64,000 bases of DNA from a bacterium (GCA_004298675.1 SCRI01000086.1:124001-188000), one strand, 5' to 3'. Counted from the first letter of the stretch, positions 25,887 to 34,700 are shown. Notes: generated from the sequence alone by a model not told the origin. Made by a program: numbers and translations.

Positions 25887-26564
25887 ATGGATCTCTCGCT
25901 GCTCCGCAAGATCCCGCTGTTCTCCGGGTTTGACGACGAGCAGATCGCCGAAGTCGGAAAGCTGGTGCAGACGCGGCGCGTCCCCAAGCACCAGATCATC
26001 GTGTACGAAGGTGACCCCGGCGATTCGTTCTACGTGTTGCTCAAGGGTTCGGTTGCCGTCTCGCACATGACCGGCGAGGGTAAGGAGACCATCCTCTCCA
26101 TCCTCAAAGAGGGCGACTTCTTCGGCGAGATGGCGGTGCTGGACTCGTCGCTGCGCTCCGCCTCCGTGAAGACGCTCTCCGACGTCGAAGTGGGGCTGGT
26201 CACACGCGCCGACTTCCTCGACCTGCTTGGCAAGAATCCGTCGATTGGCCGCTCGCTGGTGATCGCGCTCTCGGAGCGTCTGCGCGACGCCAACCAGCAG
26301 ATCGCGGCCTCGGCCTACCAGGACATCCGCAAACGCCTGGCGGCGCTGTTGTTGAAACTGGCGGAGAAGTTCGGCGAGCAGACGCCCGATGGCACGCGCA
26401 TCACACAGCGCCTGACCAACCAAGAGATGGCGAGCATGGTCGGCACCACGCGCGAGACCGTCAACCGCACCCTCAACAAGTTCTGGGACGAGCAGTTGAT
26501 CGACATGCGCACGGCCTACATCGTCATCAAGGACCCCAGCGCGCTGGAGAAGCAGCTAGAGTAG
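25887..26564 (+). CDS. Crp/Fnr-family transcriptional regulator
   Basis: A 225-residue regulator with an N-terminal cyclic-nucleotide-binding domain and a C-terminal winged helix. The phosphate-binding cassette GDFFGEMAVLDSSLRSASV has the Arg expected for cNMP binding, and LTNQEMASMVGTTRETVNRT is the DNA-recognition helix-turn-helix. No Cys cluster for Fe-S sensing is seen at the N-terminus, so a CRP-like rather than FNR-like ligand is more likely. Being set inside the pilus gene run, it may control pili. Confidence 0.92.
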   Translation: MDLSLLRKIPLFSGFDDEQIAEVGKLVQTRRVPKHQIIVYEGDPGDSFYVLLKGSVAVSHMTGEGKETILSILKEGDFFGEMAVLDSSLRSASVKTLSDVEVGLVTRADFLDLLGKNPSIGRSLVIALSERLRDANQQIAASAYQDIRKRLAALLLKLAEKFGEQTPDGTRITQRLTNQEMASMVGTTRETVNRTLNKFWDEQLIDMRTAYIVIKDPSALEKQLE

Positions 26565-26598
26565 TCTAGCGGGGGCGCCGCGCGGGCATTGCGCGTGC

Positions 26599-27453
26599 GT
26601 GCCGATCTTCGCGCGCTTGCCGCTGCCCCTGGGAGTCCATGTCGATGCCGGCGGCTTCGCCATCTGCGAGCTGCACGCCGTGGCCCGCGGCGCGCAGCTG
26701 CGGCGCGTGATCTTCGAACGCTTCGACGGACGCGACCCCGCGCAGGCGCTGGCAGCGGCGGTGCGCGCCAACGGCTGGCGAAGCCGCAAATGCGTCGTTG
26801 CCGTCGCTACCGAGTGTGCCTCGCTGCACGTGCTGCATCTGCCGGGAATGCCGGCGCGCGAGCGGCGCGCCGCGGCCTATCTGGAGGCCGAGCGTCTGGC
26901 CCCGGCGCGCGAGGTGCCTCTGAGCATCGACGTCGAGCCGCTTGCCGGAGCCTGGCTGCTCGCGGCGGCGCCGCGCGCGGAGGTGTTGGGTGCGGCCGAG
27001 CGCGCGCGGGCTGCGGGGTTGCGCGTGCGCGCGGTCGACGTCGAGACGCTCGCTCTGGCGCGCGCGGCCGGCGCGCTGCCCGGCGATGCGATCGTCTGCG
27101 GCGGCAGCGCGCGCAGCATCCTGCATCTCGTGACGGAGAGCGCGCCGTTCGTGCGCGCGTGGTCCCGGCGCGTCAGCTGCACGGAACTGGCGGCGCCGTT
27201 GGCGGAGGCGCTGGAGTTCGCGGCTAGCCGCGGCTTCGGTGCCGCGCGCCGCGTCCTGCTCGCCGGGACGTTGGCCGCGGAGGACGGCGGCAGCGCGCGG
27301 CTGCAAGATGCGTTGGGGCGAGTTGTCGCGCCGGCCGAATTGTGCGCGCAGGTCGCGGTCTTGGAGCATCCGCTGGATTACGTTCGTGCCAGCGCGCCGC
27401 ATTGGCTGACCGCGTGCGGCCTCGCGCTGTGGAGTCTCGCGTCGTGCGCGTGA
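26599..27453 (+). CDS. PilM-like pilus assembly protein (divergent)
   Basis: A 284-residue protein with an actin-like fold pattern: LGVHVDAGGFAICEL at the start and CVVAVATECASLHVLHLPGM resemble PilM. The nucleotide-binding glycine motifs are weak. The call rests partly on context: it follows pilus genes and overlaps a PilN-like gene. PilM normally binds the PilN cytoplasmic N-terminus. The composition is extremely Ala/Arg-rich. The GTG start at 26599 is the best available. Confidence 0.6.
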   Translation: MPIFARLPLPLGVHVDAGGFAICELHAVARGAQLRRVIFERFDGRDPAQALAAAVRANGWRSRKCVVAVATECASLHVLHLPGMPARERRAAAYLEAERLAPAREVPLSIDVEPLAGAWLLAAAPRAEVLGAAERARAAGLRVRAVDVETLALARAAGALPGDAIVCGGSARSILHLVTESAPFVRAWSRRVSCTELAAPLAEALEFAASRGFGAARRVLLAGTLAAEDGGSARLQDALGRVVAPAELCAQVAVLEHPLDYVRASAPHWLTACGLALWSLASCA

Positions 27454-27959
27454 ATCTGCTGGAGCGCCGGCAGCCCGTTGCACCCGCGGCCCGCGCGGCG
27501 CGCGTGCTGCCGGCGCTAGCGCTCGTGCTGGCGTTGGCAGCGGCGGCCGCGCACGCGGCGGCGGCAAGCAGTGCCGAACGCGCCGCGCGCATCGCCCAGC
27601 TGCGCGCCGTGGCGCAAGCGCGGGCCGCGCCGGTGGAGCGCCTGCGCGCGCAGGTGACGCAGCTCGAACGCGCCGCAAGCGAGGCCGAGCATCTGCGTGC
27701 GACGGGTCCGCGCCTGGCCGCCCAGCTCGCGCGCTTGGCCGATGCGCTCCCGCGCGCTGCGTGGCTCACGGCGCTGGAGGTCGAGTCCGACGGCGCGTTG
27801 CGCATAAGCGGGCGTGCGCCCCAGTTTGCAACGGTGGGCGCGGTGCTCGCGGCGCTCGAGCGCGTGCATGCGTTCGGTGCGCCGCATCTGCTCGACGCGC
27901 AGCGCCCCAGCGATACCTCTGCGGCCCTGCGTTTTCAGATGGAGACACGCGCGCCGTAG
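27444..27959 (+). CDS. PilN-like membrane protein
   Basis: A 171-residue protein starting (M)RVNLLERR, like the PilM-binding INLLP motif of PilN. A single membrane helix (about residues 21-42), a coiled coil of about 50 residues and a small C-terminal ferredoxin-like domain follow (WLTALEVESDGALRISGRA). GTG 27444 was preferred because it keeps the two residues before NLL; GTG 27450, in a GTGA overlap with the previous stop, is an alternative. No PilO, PilP or PilQ gene follows. Confidence 0.6.
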   Translation: MRVNLLERRQPVAPAARAARVLPALALVLALAAAAAHAAAASSAERAARIAQLRAVAQARAAPVERLRAQVTQLERAASEAEHLRATGPRLAAQLARLADALPRAAWLTALEVESDGALRISGRAPQFATVGAVLAALERVHAFGAPHLLDAQRPSDTSAALRFQMETRAP

Positions 27960-27995
27960 ATAAGGACGACGCGCCGCCACGGCGAAGTTGCCGCC

Positions 27996-29180
27996 ATGCC
28001 TACCGAGATCAACGACCGTGTCGTCGCGTGGCGGCGCTCCATTCACGCGCATCCCGAGCCGGGCTTTGAAGAGGAGCGGACCGCGGCGCTGATCGAGCGC
28101 GCGCTCGACGCCGCCGGCGTCGAGCATCGCCGGCTGGCGAAGACCGGCGTGGTGGGCGTGCTGCGCGGCGGGCTGCCCGGACGCGTGGTGGCGCTGCGTG
28201 CCGACATGGATTGCCTCTCCGTGCAGGAGCGCTCGGGCGAGCCGTTCGCTTCGGAGCGCGCGGGCTTCATGCACGCTTGCGGTCACGACGCGCACGTGGC
28301 GATGCTGCTGGGCGCGGCTACCGAGTTGGCGGCGCAGCGCGAGCACCTGCACGGGACGGTGGTCTGCATCTTCCAGCCGGCGGAGGAGGGCCCCGGCGGC
28401 GCCAAGCCGATGATCGAGCAAGGCTGTCTGGACGATCCCAAGGTGGAGGCGATTGCCATGCTGCACGTCGACCCGCGCTGGGACACCGGTACGGCCGGAG
28501 TCACGCCCGGCCCCACCAACGCCGCCTCGGACGAAGTGCACATCGAGATCCGCGGCGTCGGCGGTCACGGCGCGCACCCGCACCGCGCGGTCGATGCCAT
28601 CCCGGCCGCCGCGCACGTAGTCCTGGCGTTACAGAACGTCGTGGCGCGCGAGACCGATCCGTTGGCGTCGGTCGTGGTGACGATCGGCAAGATCGAGGGC
28701 GGTTACCGCAACAACGTCATCGCGGATCGCGTGCACTTAGCGGGCACGGTCCGCACGCTCGATCCCGCCATCCGGTTGGCGACGCACGAGAAGATTCGCC
28801 GTATCGTCGAGCATGCGGCGGCCGCATACGGATGCTCGGCCGCCACGGAGTTCGGCCTAGGGTATCCCGTGCTGGTGAACGACCGCGTGCTCACGCCTGC
28901 GTACGCCGCATACTTGAAGGCTAAAGAGCCCGCACTGAGCGTGATCGAAACCATGCCGCCGACGATGGGCGGCGAGGACTTCGCCTTCTACGCCGAGCGC
29001 GTGCCGGGCGTCTCGTGCCGCCTAGGCGTGCGCAACGAGCAGAGCGGTGCTACCGCGATGATCCACAGCCCGGAGTTCAGACTGGATGAGCGGGCGCTGC
29101 CGATCGGCGTGCGTATGCTGACGCACTTCGCGCGCGGCTTCGCCGCGGGCGAGTTCGGCGCGCAGGCGTCGCAGGGCTAA
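27996..29180 (+). CDS. M20-family amidohydrolase (N-acyl-amino-acid / hippurate hydrolase-like)
   Basis: A 394-residue zinc amidohydrolase that would cleave an acyl group from an amino acid or indole conjugate. It starts with RRSIHAHPEPGFEE and contains RADMDCLSVQE, HACGHDAHVAML (metal ligands), FQPAEEGPGGAKPM and the late MGGEDFAFYAE segment, all in family order. The dimerisation domain lies between residues about 190 and 290. The 3' end overlaps the convergent flavin reductase gene by 4 bp. The precise substrate is unknown. Confidence 0.9.
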   Translation: MPTEINDRVVAWRRSIHAHPEPGFEEERTAALIERALDAAGVEHRRLAKTGVVGVLRGGLPGRVVALRADMDCLSVQERSGEPFASERAGFMHACGHDAHVAMLLGAATELAAQREHLHGTVVCIFQPAEEGPGGAKPMIEQGCLDDPKVEAIAMLHVDPRWDTGTAGVTPGPTNAASDEVHIEIRGVGGHGAHPHRAVDAIPAAAHVVLALQNVVARETDPLASVVVTIGKIEGGYRNNVIADRVHLAGTVRTLDPAIRLATHEKIRRIVEHAAAAYGCSAATEFGLGYPVLVNDRVLTPAYAAYLKAKEPALSVIETMPPTMGGEDFAFYAERVPGVSCRLGVRNEQSGATAMIHSPEFRLDERALPIGVRMLTHFARGFAAGEFGAQASQG

Positions 29181-29737
29181 ACCAGGCCGACCGGCTCGAG
29201 GCGGCCCCGCGCGAGGCCGCCGTTCTCGTCGAACAAGTCGTCGGCGAGGTGGACGCGCACCACGCGTCCGATGACCAAGTGGCCGCCGCCGGGCTCGTCA
29301 CCGAGCTCGACGATACGGTGCGTCACGCACTCGAAGCTGACCGGGGACTCGGCCACGCGCGGCGGGGCCACGTCGAGCGACGGCGCCGCCGTGACCCCCG
29401 CACGCGCGAACTCGTCGTCGGCGTCAGAGGTGAAACGCGCGGAGCGGCGCGCGGCATCGGCGTGGCGGCGCGTGACGACGTTGACGACGAACTCGCCGCT
29501 GCCCTCGATGTTCCGCAACGTATCCTTCTTGAGCTCGGGCGAGTGGCCGCGCCGCAGCGGCGCGAAGGCCAGCGTCATCGGCCGCGCCGTCACGGGCATG
29601 AAGAAGGAGAACGGCGCCAGATTGCGTTCGCCCTTGGGCCCCAGCGTCGAGACCCAGGCGATCGGGCGCGGCAGAATCGTGTCGGCCAGGATCTGGTAGA
29701 CGTCCTGCCACGGCCGATCGCTTGGGACCAAGTTCAT
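29177..29737 (-). CDS. Flavin reductase-like domain protein
   Basis: A 186-residue FMN-binding split-barrel protein. ADTILPRPIAWVSTLGPKGERNLAPFSFF is present in two adjoining parts of the N-terminal half, and GSGEFVVNVVT and GRVVRVHL mark the rest of the fold. Such proteins supply reduced flavin or bind FMN for partner oxygenases. The ATG overlaps the stop of the upstream dioxygenase-like gene, so the two are probably one operon. Confidence 0.87.
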   Translation of the reverse strand: MNLVPSDRPWQDVYQILADTILPRPIAWVSTLGPKGERNLAPFSFFMPVTARPMTLAFAPLRRGHSPELKKDTLRNIEGSGEFVVNVVTRRHADAARRSARFTSDADDEFARAGVTAAPSLDVAPPRVAESPVSFECVTHRIVELGDEPGGGHLVIGRVVRVHLADDLFDENGGLARGRLEPVGLV

Positions 29738-30903
29738 CGAGGCGCTCCAACTCCGCTAGCCCAGGACGCGTAGTAGGCGCGGTCCTCGACGGTAAACGCT
29801 GCTTCGCTCAGGCGCAACGGCCGGAAGGTATCCACCATCGGCGCCAACTCGTTGGTCTCCTTGGTGCCTAGCGCGGCTTCGATCGTTCCAGGCTGCGGTC
29901 CGTGCCACGCGCCGGGCACGTGAATGGTGATCGAACCCCCCTCGATGCCGCGGCGGCTCATGAAGTTGCCGCTGGCGTAGTAGAGCACTTCGTCGCAGTC
30001 CACGTTGGAGTGGAAGTAGGGAACGGGTATCGCCTGCGGGTGAAAGTCGAACGGGCGCGGCACGAAGACGCAGAAAGCGGCGCCGGGGGCTTCGAACGTC
30101 TGATGCACCGGTGGCGGCAGATGCAGTTGCCCCACCAGTGGCGCGAAGTCGTGCGCGTTGAACGCGTACGGATAGCAGTAACCGTCCCAGCCCGCGACGT
30201 CGAAGGGATGGTTTTGCAGCGTGTAGATCGCGCTACGGCCGCGGCTCGTGACTCGCACCTCGAACGTTCCGGTGGCGTCAACGGGCGCCCCCAGCACCGG
30301 TGCGCGGAAGTCGCGCTCGTAGTAGGGCGCCAGCTCGAGCAGCTGACCGTAGGCGTTACGGTACTTCTTGGGAATCGTGATGGCGCCGCTGGATTCGTGC
30401 ACCAGCATACGCGTGGGCGTTGTGGGCCGCAAGCGCCAGGTGATGCCGCAGGGGATGACCACGAAGTCGTGCCGGCGATATGCCAGCTCGCCCAGCACCG
30501 ACTCGACGACGCCCTCACCCTCGTGGATGAAGAGCAGCTCGTCGCCGCTGGCGTTGCGATAGAACCACTCCATGGGCGCGGTGACTTCGGCCACGGAGAT
30601 GACGATGTCGTCGTTGCCCAGCACCGGCACGCGTGCCTCGACGGCGTTGCCTTTGCTCTCGATACGCTGCGCGCGCAGATGGCGGTTGAGCAGCGGATCG
30701 TTGGGGAGAAAGCGCGCCAGGGGGCGCTCCCAGGGGCGCACCTCCAGAGTAGCCGTGGGCGGGCGCAGATGATAGAGGAGCGAGTAAACGCTTTCGAAGC
30801 CCTTGGTCGAGAGCAGCTCCTCGGCGTAGAGTTCGCCGTCGGCCTTGCGGAATTGGATGTGGCGCTTGGGCGGCAAGGCGCCTTGACTGACGTAGAAGGG
30901 CAT
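29734..30903 (-). CDS. Homogentisate 1,2-dioxygenase-like cupin protein
   Basis: A 389-residue protein that would open an aromatic ring, homogentisate in characterised relatives. It begins MPFYVSQGALPPKRHIQFRK, and the C-terminal cupin shows YFHSNVDCDEVLYY and ITIHVPGAWHGP, where the iron ligands of the family sit. The His-to-Glu spacing in the first motif is seven residues here, against six in classical enzymes, so the substrate may differ. Start 30903 was chosen because the open frame upstream is only a basic, non-family extension. Maleylacetoacetate-pathway partners are absent nearby. Confidence 0.8.
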   Translation of the reverse strand: MPFYVSQGALPPKRHIQFRKADGELYAEELLSTKGFESVYSLLYHLRPPTATLEVRPWERPLARFLPNDPLLNRHLRAQRIESKGNAVEARVPVLGNDDIVISVAEVTAPMEWFYRNASGDELLFIHEGEGVVESVLGELAYRRHDFVVIPCGITWRLRPTTPTRMLVHESSGAITIPKKYRNAYGQLLELAPYYERDFRAPVLGAPVDATGTFEVRVTSRGRSAIYTLQNHPFDVAGWDGYCYPYAFNAHDFAPLVGQLHLPPPVHQTFEAPGAAFCVFVPRPFDFHPQAIPVPYFHSNVDCDEVLYYASGNFMSRRGIEGGSITIHVPGAWHGPQPGTIEAALGTKETNELAPMVDTFRPLRLSEAAFTVEDRAYYASWASGVGAPR

Positions 30904-31016
30904 CGTAGTCGCGATCCTCGTCTGTGCGGAGTAAGACCTGCTATCCTTCGTTCCCGTGCGGCAGGAACTCTTGCGCGTGCGCAGGGATGGGGCCCGCCGC
31001 TCACCAACGCTTCGCC

Positions 31017-31481
31017 ATGGTTCAGGCCAGCGAGGAGATCGTCTCCGATGCCGGCGCCGCTTTCGCCTTGCTCTGCGAGGTGGAGAAATGGCCGGTGTGG
31101 CTCTCGCTGGCGCGCAGCGTCCGTCGCGTCGACGGCGAGCGCGCCCTAGGTCCAGGCAGCGAGATTGCGATGCAGGCGCCGCGGCTGGGTGCGCGGGAGG
31201 AGCTCTTCGTCGTGGAGCGCTTCTTGCAGGGGCATCTCCTGTATCTCGAGAGCGCTTACTCGTGCCGGCGCAGTTGGGAGTTTCGCATCGAGCGCAAAGG
31301 CGCGCGCGCACGGCTGGTGGCGACGCTAGCCTACCCCACCTACGGCGGCTGGCTCGGCGCCCAGGCCGAGCGCCTGCTCCATCGGCACGGCGTGGAGCGC
31401 GAGCTGCAGGCTTCCGTGGTGCACTTCAAGGGCTTGGTGGAGTTCGAGAACCACCCGGACCGCGTGCTGGCCGATTTTTAG
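31017..31481 (+). CDS. SRPBCC-family (polyketide cyclase/START-like) protein
   Basis: A 154-residue helix-grip-fold protein. The pattern SEEIVSDAGAAFALLCEVEKW near the start is split by W-rich segments (WPVWL and the later RRSWEFRIE), as in ligand-binding SRPBCC domains. It is divergent from the homogentisate dioxygenase-like gene. The ATG at 31017 fits the domain boundary; a longer upstream frame exists. The ligand is unknown. Confidence 0.7.
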   Translation: MVQASEEIVSDAGAAFALLCEVEKWPVWLSLARSVRRVDGERALGPGSEIAMQAPRLGAREELFVVERFLQGHLLYLESAYSCRRSWEFRIERKGARARLVATLAYPTYGGWLGAQAERLLHRHGVERELQASVVHFKGLVEFENHPDRVLADF

Positions 31482-31487
31482 CAGTCG

Positions 31488-31517
31488 TTGACGTCGGCTG
31501 CTAACCTCCGGTAGAAT
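31488..31517 (+). promoter_or_regulatory. Promoter candidate for the FmdB-like gene
   Basis: TTGACG (31488-31493) and TAGAAT (31512-31517) are separated by 18 bp. A start near 31524 would give a 33-nt leader containing AAAGGAG before the GTG at 31557. It closely matches the sigH promoter. Confidence 0.65.
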
Positions 31518-31556
31518 AGGCTTAGTTCGTCCTACTGAGGACAAAGGAGTTCCCTC

Positions 31557-31883
31557 GTGCCGCTCTACGAATACCTCTGCCGTGATTGTCGCGTACGCCA
31601 CGACATCCGCCACGGTTTCGATGAGACGGCCGGCCCCTGCCCGGCTTGCGGAGGGGTGTTGGAGCGGGTCTTCCATGTCGGCGGGATCCACTTCAAGGGC
31701 TCCGGCTTCTACACCACCGATTACAAACGCAGCAACCCCGCGGCCGGTCCCTCGGCCTCGAATGGGTCGAGTGATTCCGCCAGCGCGAAGAGCGATGGCG
31801 CGGCAGCCAAGAGCGTCGCACCCGCCAAGAGCGATACCGCTGCCCCAGCCCCGGCTTCGAAGGCCGCGGAGAAGTCGGCCTAG
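31557..31883 (+). CDS. FmdB-family zinc-ribbon protein
   Basis: A 108-residue protein with the FmdB zinc ribbon (MPLYEYLCRDC, then CPACGG) in the first 45 residues. A low-complexity Ala/Ser/Lys/Pro tail of about 50 residues follows. Its function is unknown; relatives were proposed as regulators of formamidase/amidase genes. The GTG start has AAAGGAG 8 nt upstream. The next gene starts 3 bp after its stop. Confidence 0.88.
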   Translation: MPLYEYLCRDCRVRHDIRHGFDETAGPCPACGGVLERVFHVGGIHFKGSGFYTTDYKRSNPAAGPSASNGSSDSASAKSDGAAAKSVAPAKSDTAAPAPASKAAEKSA

Positions 31884-31886
31884 GCG

Positions 31887-32225
31887 ATGAGCGCGCACAC
31901 GCTCGCCGGCTGGGCGACGGTGGCCGTGGTCGTCATCGTGGCGATCGTGCTGAGCGCCTACGCCGCGGCGCTGGCTTTGCGCGCGCGCCGGCTCACGCGA
32001 CGGTTGGATCACCCGCTGCTCGTGCGCATCCGCGAGGCCAGCGTGCAGTTGCGCGCGCTCGAGGGTGCCCGCACCAAGTTTGAGGGACTAGCCAAGCGCG
32101 CAGCGGAGGCGGGTACCGTGCTCGCGCACACGTCGGCCGAACGCGAGCGCCTGCGCCGGGAAGGCGGGCAGGCCGTGAGCTCGATCTTTCGCGACCTGCG
32201 CTCGATCCGCGATCTGCTCTCGTAG
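31887..32225 (+). CDS. Single-pass membrane protein with coiled coil, unknown function
   Basis: A 112-residue protein with one N-terminal membrane helix (about residues 7-31) and a charged helical cytoplasmic part (about 36-110), resembling a DUF948-type layout. It follows the FmdB-like gene with a 3-bp gap and converges on the methyltransferase gene 14 bp downstream. I do not recognise a family with confidence. Confidence 0.65.
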   Translation: MSAHTLAGWATVAVVVIVAIVLSAYAAALALRARRLTRRLDHPLLVRIREASVQLRALEGARTKFEGLAKRAAEAGTVLAHTSAERERLRREGGQAVSSIFRDLRSIRDLLS

Positions 32226-32239
32226 TCCGGAAACGCCGA

Positions 32240-33280
32240 CTAGATCGGCCCGGTCTCCTCGGGCGGCTCCCAATGCCAGCCCAGCGGCGGCTCGTCGACG
32301 CCTGGGGCGCCAAAGGACTGCTCTCCGTCGTCCTCCGGAGCAAAGGGTAGCTCTGCCGGCTCCGCACCCATCTGCGGTTGCGGCGGTTCACCGCTGAGGG
32401 GCTGGACGGCCGGCGCCGGCGCAGGCTCCGCTGCGGCCGGCGGCGGTTGCGGCTGTGGGGGCTGCGGCGGTGCAGCGGGCGCCACCGGTGCTGCAGGCGC
32501 CGTGGGCGCACCCTGTCCCACGGCTAGCAGCGCGGCGAGACTCTTGGGCGGCAGGGCGCCCTCTTTCTCCGCGACGCCGATCAAGACCAACCGCCCCTGC
32601 GGCAGCAGCTGCGCGCCAGGCTTGGCGGCCAGCTCGCGCAATTGGTCGATGTAGTACTGCGGCGCCGCCTCGACCTTCATCGTGTCCAACAGCAGATTCA
32701 ACGTGTCGACCAGGTAGTCGCGCGGCGGAGTCTTGGCGAACGCGAAGATCGCCTCGGCGACCTGCGGCTTGCTCATGGCCAGCAACTTGCGCCAGTAGCT
32801 GGGTGCTTGGTAGTACTCGAACTGTCCGAGCTCGCGTTTGGCGCGCGAGTAGAGCGTTGCGATGCGCTTGCCGATGGCGTCGCTCGGCGGCAGCGGCTCG
32901 ACGATGACCACGCGTGCCGCGACGCGCGCCAACTCCTGCATGACGTCGGCGTGGAAGAGCGGATCGATCTCGTGCAGATAGCTGTTGGCGACGGCTACGT
33001 CGAAGCTGGCGTTCTTGGCGGGGATGGCGGAGGTGCTGCCGCGTAGCATCGTGGCCGCAAGGCTCTCGTAGCGCTTCATCACGTCGTCGTGTGACTCGAT
33101 CACCGTGACCTGCGCGCCCTCGCCGAGCGCGCGCGCGATGTTCGCGGCATCGGAGCCGTAGCCGCAGAAGAGGACGCGGTCGCCCGCGGAGATGCCCATG
33201 GCATCCCACACCAGCGTGGCTAAGCGCTCCGATTCACGCTCGAACTCGGCGGGATCGTAGACCGTCGCAATCTTGCTCAT
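32240..33280 (-). CDS. Class I SAM-dependent methyltransferase-like protein with proline-rich tail
   Basis: A 346-residue protein. The first 255 residues form a Rossmann methyltransferase-like domain with GDRVLFCGYGSDAANIARAL, the glycine-rich SAM loop, and an acidic end of strand 2 (VTVIESHD), then FDVAVANSYLHEID. Residues about 265-346 are Pro/Ala-rich and low in complexity. ATG 33280 overlaps the aroA stop (ATGA), so it is coupled to aroA. The substrate is unknown and the tail is unusual for the family. Confidence 0.72.
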   Translation of the reverse strand: MSKIATVYDPAEFERESERLATLVWDAMGISAGDRVLFCGYGSDAANIARALGEGAQVTVIESHDDVMKRYESLAATMLRGSTSAIPAKNASFDVAVANSYLHEIDPLFHADVMQELARVAARVVIVEPLPPSDAIGKRIATLYSRAKRELGQFEYYQAPSYWRKLLAMSKPQVAEAIFAFAKTPPRDYLVDTLNLLLDTMKVEAAPQYYIDQLRELAAKPGAQLLPQGRLVLIGVAEKEGALPPKSLAALLAVGQGAPTAPAAPVAPAAPPQPPQPQPPPAAAEPAPAPAVQPLSGEPPQPQMGAEPAELPFAPEDDGEQSFGAPGVDEPPLGWHWEPPEETGPI

Positions 33281-34569
33281 CGCTGCAGCTCCGCCCAGGC
33301 CTCGTGGAAGCGTGGATAACTCACCCGTGCGCACTGGGCGTCGTCGACGTAGACGCCGGCGGGGCTGGCTGCGGCTAGGGCGGCGGCGGCCATGGCGATG
33401 CGATGGTCGCCGTGGCTGGCCACCTCGATGCGCTCGTGCAGGTGTGCCGTTCCGGTGACGTCGAGACCGTCGGGATGGCGCGTGACGGCAATGCCCGCCG
33501 CCTCCAGCATCGCGGCGACCGTCTCGATGCGGTCGCTCTCCTTCACGCGCAGCTCGGCGGCGTTGCGAATATGCGTGGTGCCGCGCGCGAATGCCGCCGC
33601 CACCGCCAGCGCCGGCACTTCGTCGATCATCGTCGGCAGCAGCGCGGGATCGAGATCGACGCCATGCAAAGCACTGGCACGCGCGATCACGTCGCCGACG
33701 GGCTCGCCGCAGACTTCGCGCTCGCCCTGGATCGTGAGGTTCGCGCCCATCGCGCGCAGCGCGCGCAGCAGGCCGTCGCGCGTGGGATTGAGGCAGAGTC
33801 GCTCCACGCGCACCTCCGAACCCGGCGTCACGAGCGCGCCCACGATCGCGAAGGCCGCGGCGCTGGGATCTCCGGGAACCTCGATGTCGCGCGCCTGCAG
33901 CGGCGACGGCGCCAGCTCGATGCGTTCGCCGTCCCAGGTGATGCGCGCGCCAAGATAGCGCAGCATGCGCTCGGTGTGATCGCGCGAGCGCTCGTCTCCG
34001 CTGATCTGCGCCGTGGTTCCCGCAACCAGCGCGGCCAGCAGCAGTGCCGACTTCACCTGTGCCGACGGCACGCGCAGACGTTGGGAGACGGCGTGCAGTC
34101 CCGCGTGCGCCCTCAGCGTCACGGGGGCGTGGCCCTCAACCGTATCGATCGCGGCGCCGGCCTCGCGCAGCGGCGCCGCCACGCGCTCCATCGGCCGGCG
34201 TGAGAGCGAGTCGTCGCCGCTGAGCCGGGCGGGCAGCGCGGCTCCGGCGAGGATGCCCATCAGCAGGCGCATCGTCGTGCCGGAGTTGAGGCAATCGACG
34301 TCGCCCGGCGCGGCGAGACGCTCCGGCGCGTGCAACGTGAGGTCGGGGCCGTCACCGTCGATGCGCGCGCCCAGTGCCGTCACGGCGTTGCGCGTGGCCT
34401 GGAGGTCGGCACCGGTATTGAGATTGGTGAGTGAGAGCCGTCCGCGCGTCAGGGCTCCGATCAACAGCGCGCGATGGGAGATCGACTTGTCCGGAGCGAC
34501 GCGTAGCGCGCCGTGTAAGGGCCCGGGACGGAAGCGGGTAGCGGAGGCGGATGACATCTTGCCGGGCAT
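33277..34569 (-). CDS. aroA: 3-phosphoshikimate 1-carboxyvinyltransferase (EPSP synthase)
   Basis: Penultimate shikimate-pathway enzyme joining PEP to shikimate 3-phosphate. The 430-residue protein has APDKSISHRALLIG, LNSGTTMRLLMG, GDDSLSRRPM, TMIDEVPALAVAAA and ELRVKESDRI, the substrate-binding loops in family order. The Ser/Ala pattern at LNSGTTMR is not one I can call as class I or II for glyphosate sensitivity. An ATG four codons downstream (34557) is an alternative start. No other aro gene is nearby. Confidence 0.95.
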   Translation of the reverse strand: MPGKMSSASATRFRPGPLHGALRVAPDKSISHRALLIGALTRGRLSLTNLNTGADLQATRNAVTALGARIDGDGPDLTLHAPERLAAPGDVDCLNSGTTMRLLMGILAGAALPARLSGDDSLSRRPMERVAAPLREAGAAIDTVEGHAPVTLRAHAGLHAVSQRLRVPSAQVKSALLLAALVAGTTAQISGDERSRDHTERMLRYLGARITWDGERIELAPSPLQARDIEVPGDPSAAAFAIVGALVTPGSEVRVERLCLNPTRDGLLRALRAMGANLTIQGEREVCGEPVGDVIARASALHGVDLDPALLPTMIDEVPALAVAAAFARGTTHIRNAAELRVKESDRIETVAAMLEAAGIAVTRHPDGLDVTGTAHLHERIEVASHGDHRIAMAAAALAAASPAGVYVDDAQCARVSYPRFHEAWAELQR

Positions 34570-34616
34570 TCGCGTCCCGAGTAGATTGCGCCTATGGGCG
34601 GCTTCTTACTTCATTA

Positions 34617-34700
34617 TGGGGAAGGTGGGACTCGAACCCACACGGAGTCACCCCCGGACGCTTTTGAGGCGTCTGCGTCTACCGATTCCGCCACTTCCCC
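34617..34700 (-). tRNA. tRNA-Leu (anticodon CAA)
   Basis: Class II tRNA read leftward: acceptor GGGGAAG pairs with CTTCCCC, the anticodon loop is CTCAAAA with anticodon CAA, there is a long variable arm, and the T arm is GTGGG/CCCAC with the loop TTCGAGT. The discriminator is A and CCA is not encoded, unlike the other three tRNAs in the window. Its first 22 nt overlap the end of the upstream acetyltransferase gene. Confidence 0.96.

Noticed and set aside
26566-27678. 370-codon minus-strand frame opposite the PilM/PilN-like genes
   Set aside because: Arg/Ala-rich shadow. The plus-strand genes are divergent, but they have a membrane helix, a coiled coil and coupled starts in the pilus operon context.
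29902-31149. 415-codon plus-strand frame opposite the dioxygenase-like gene
   Set aside because: No family pattern; the opposite strand encodes a recognisable cupin dioxygenase over the same bases.
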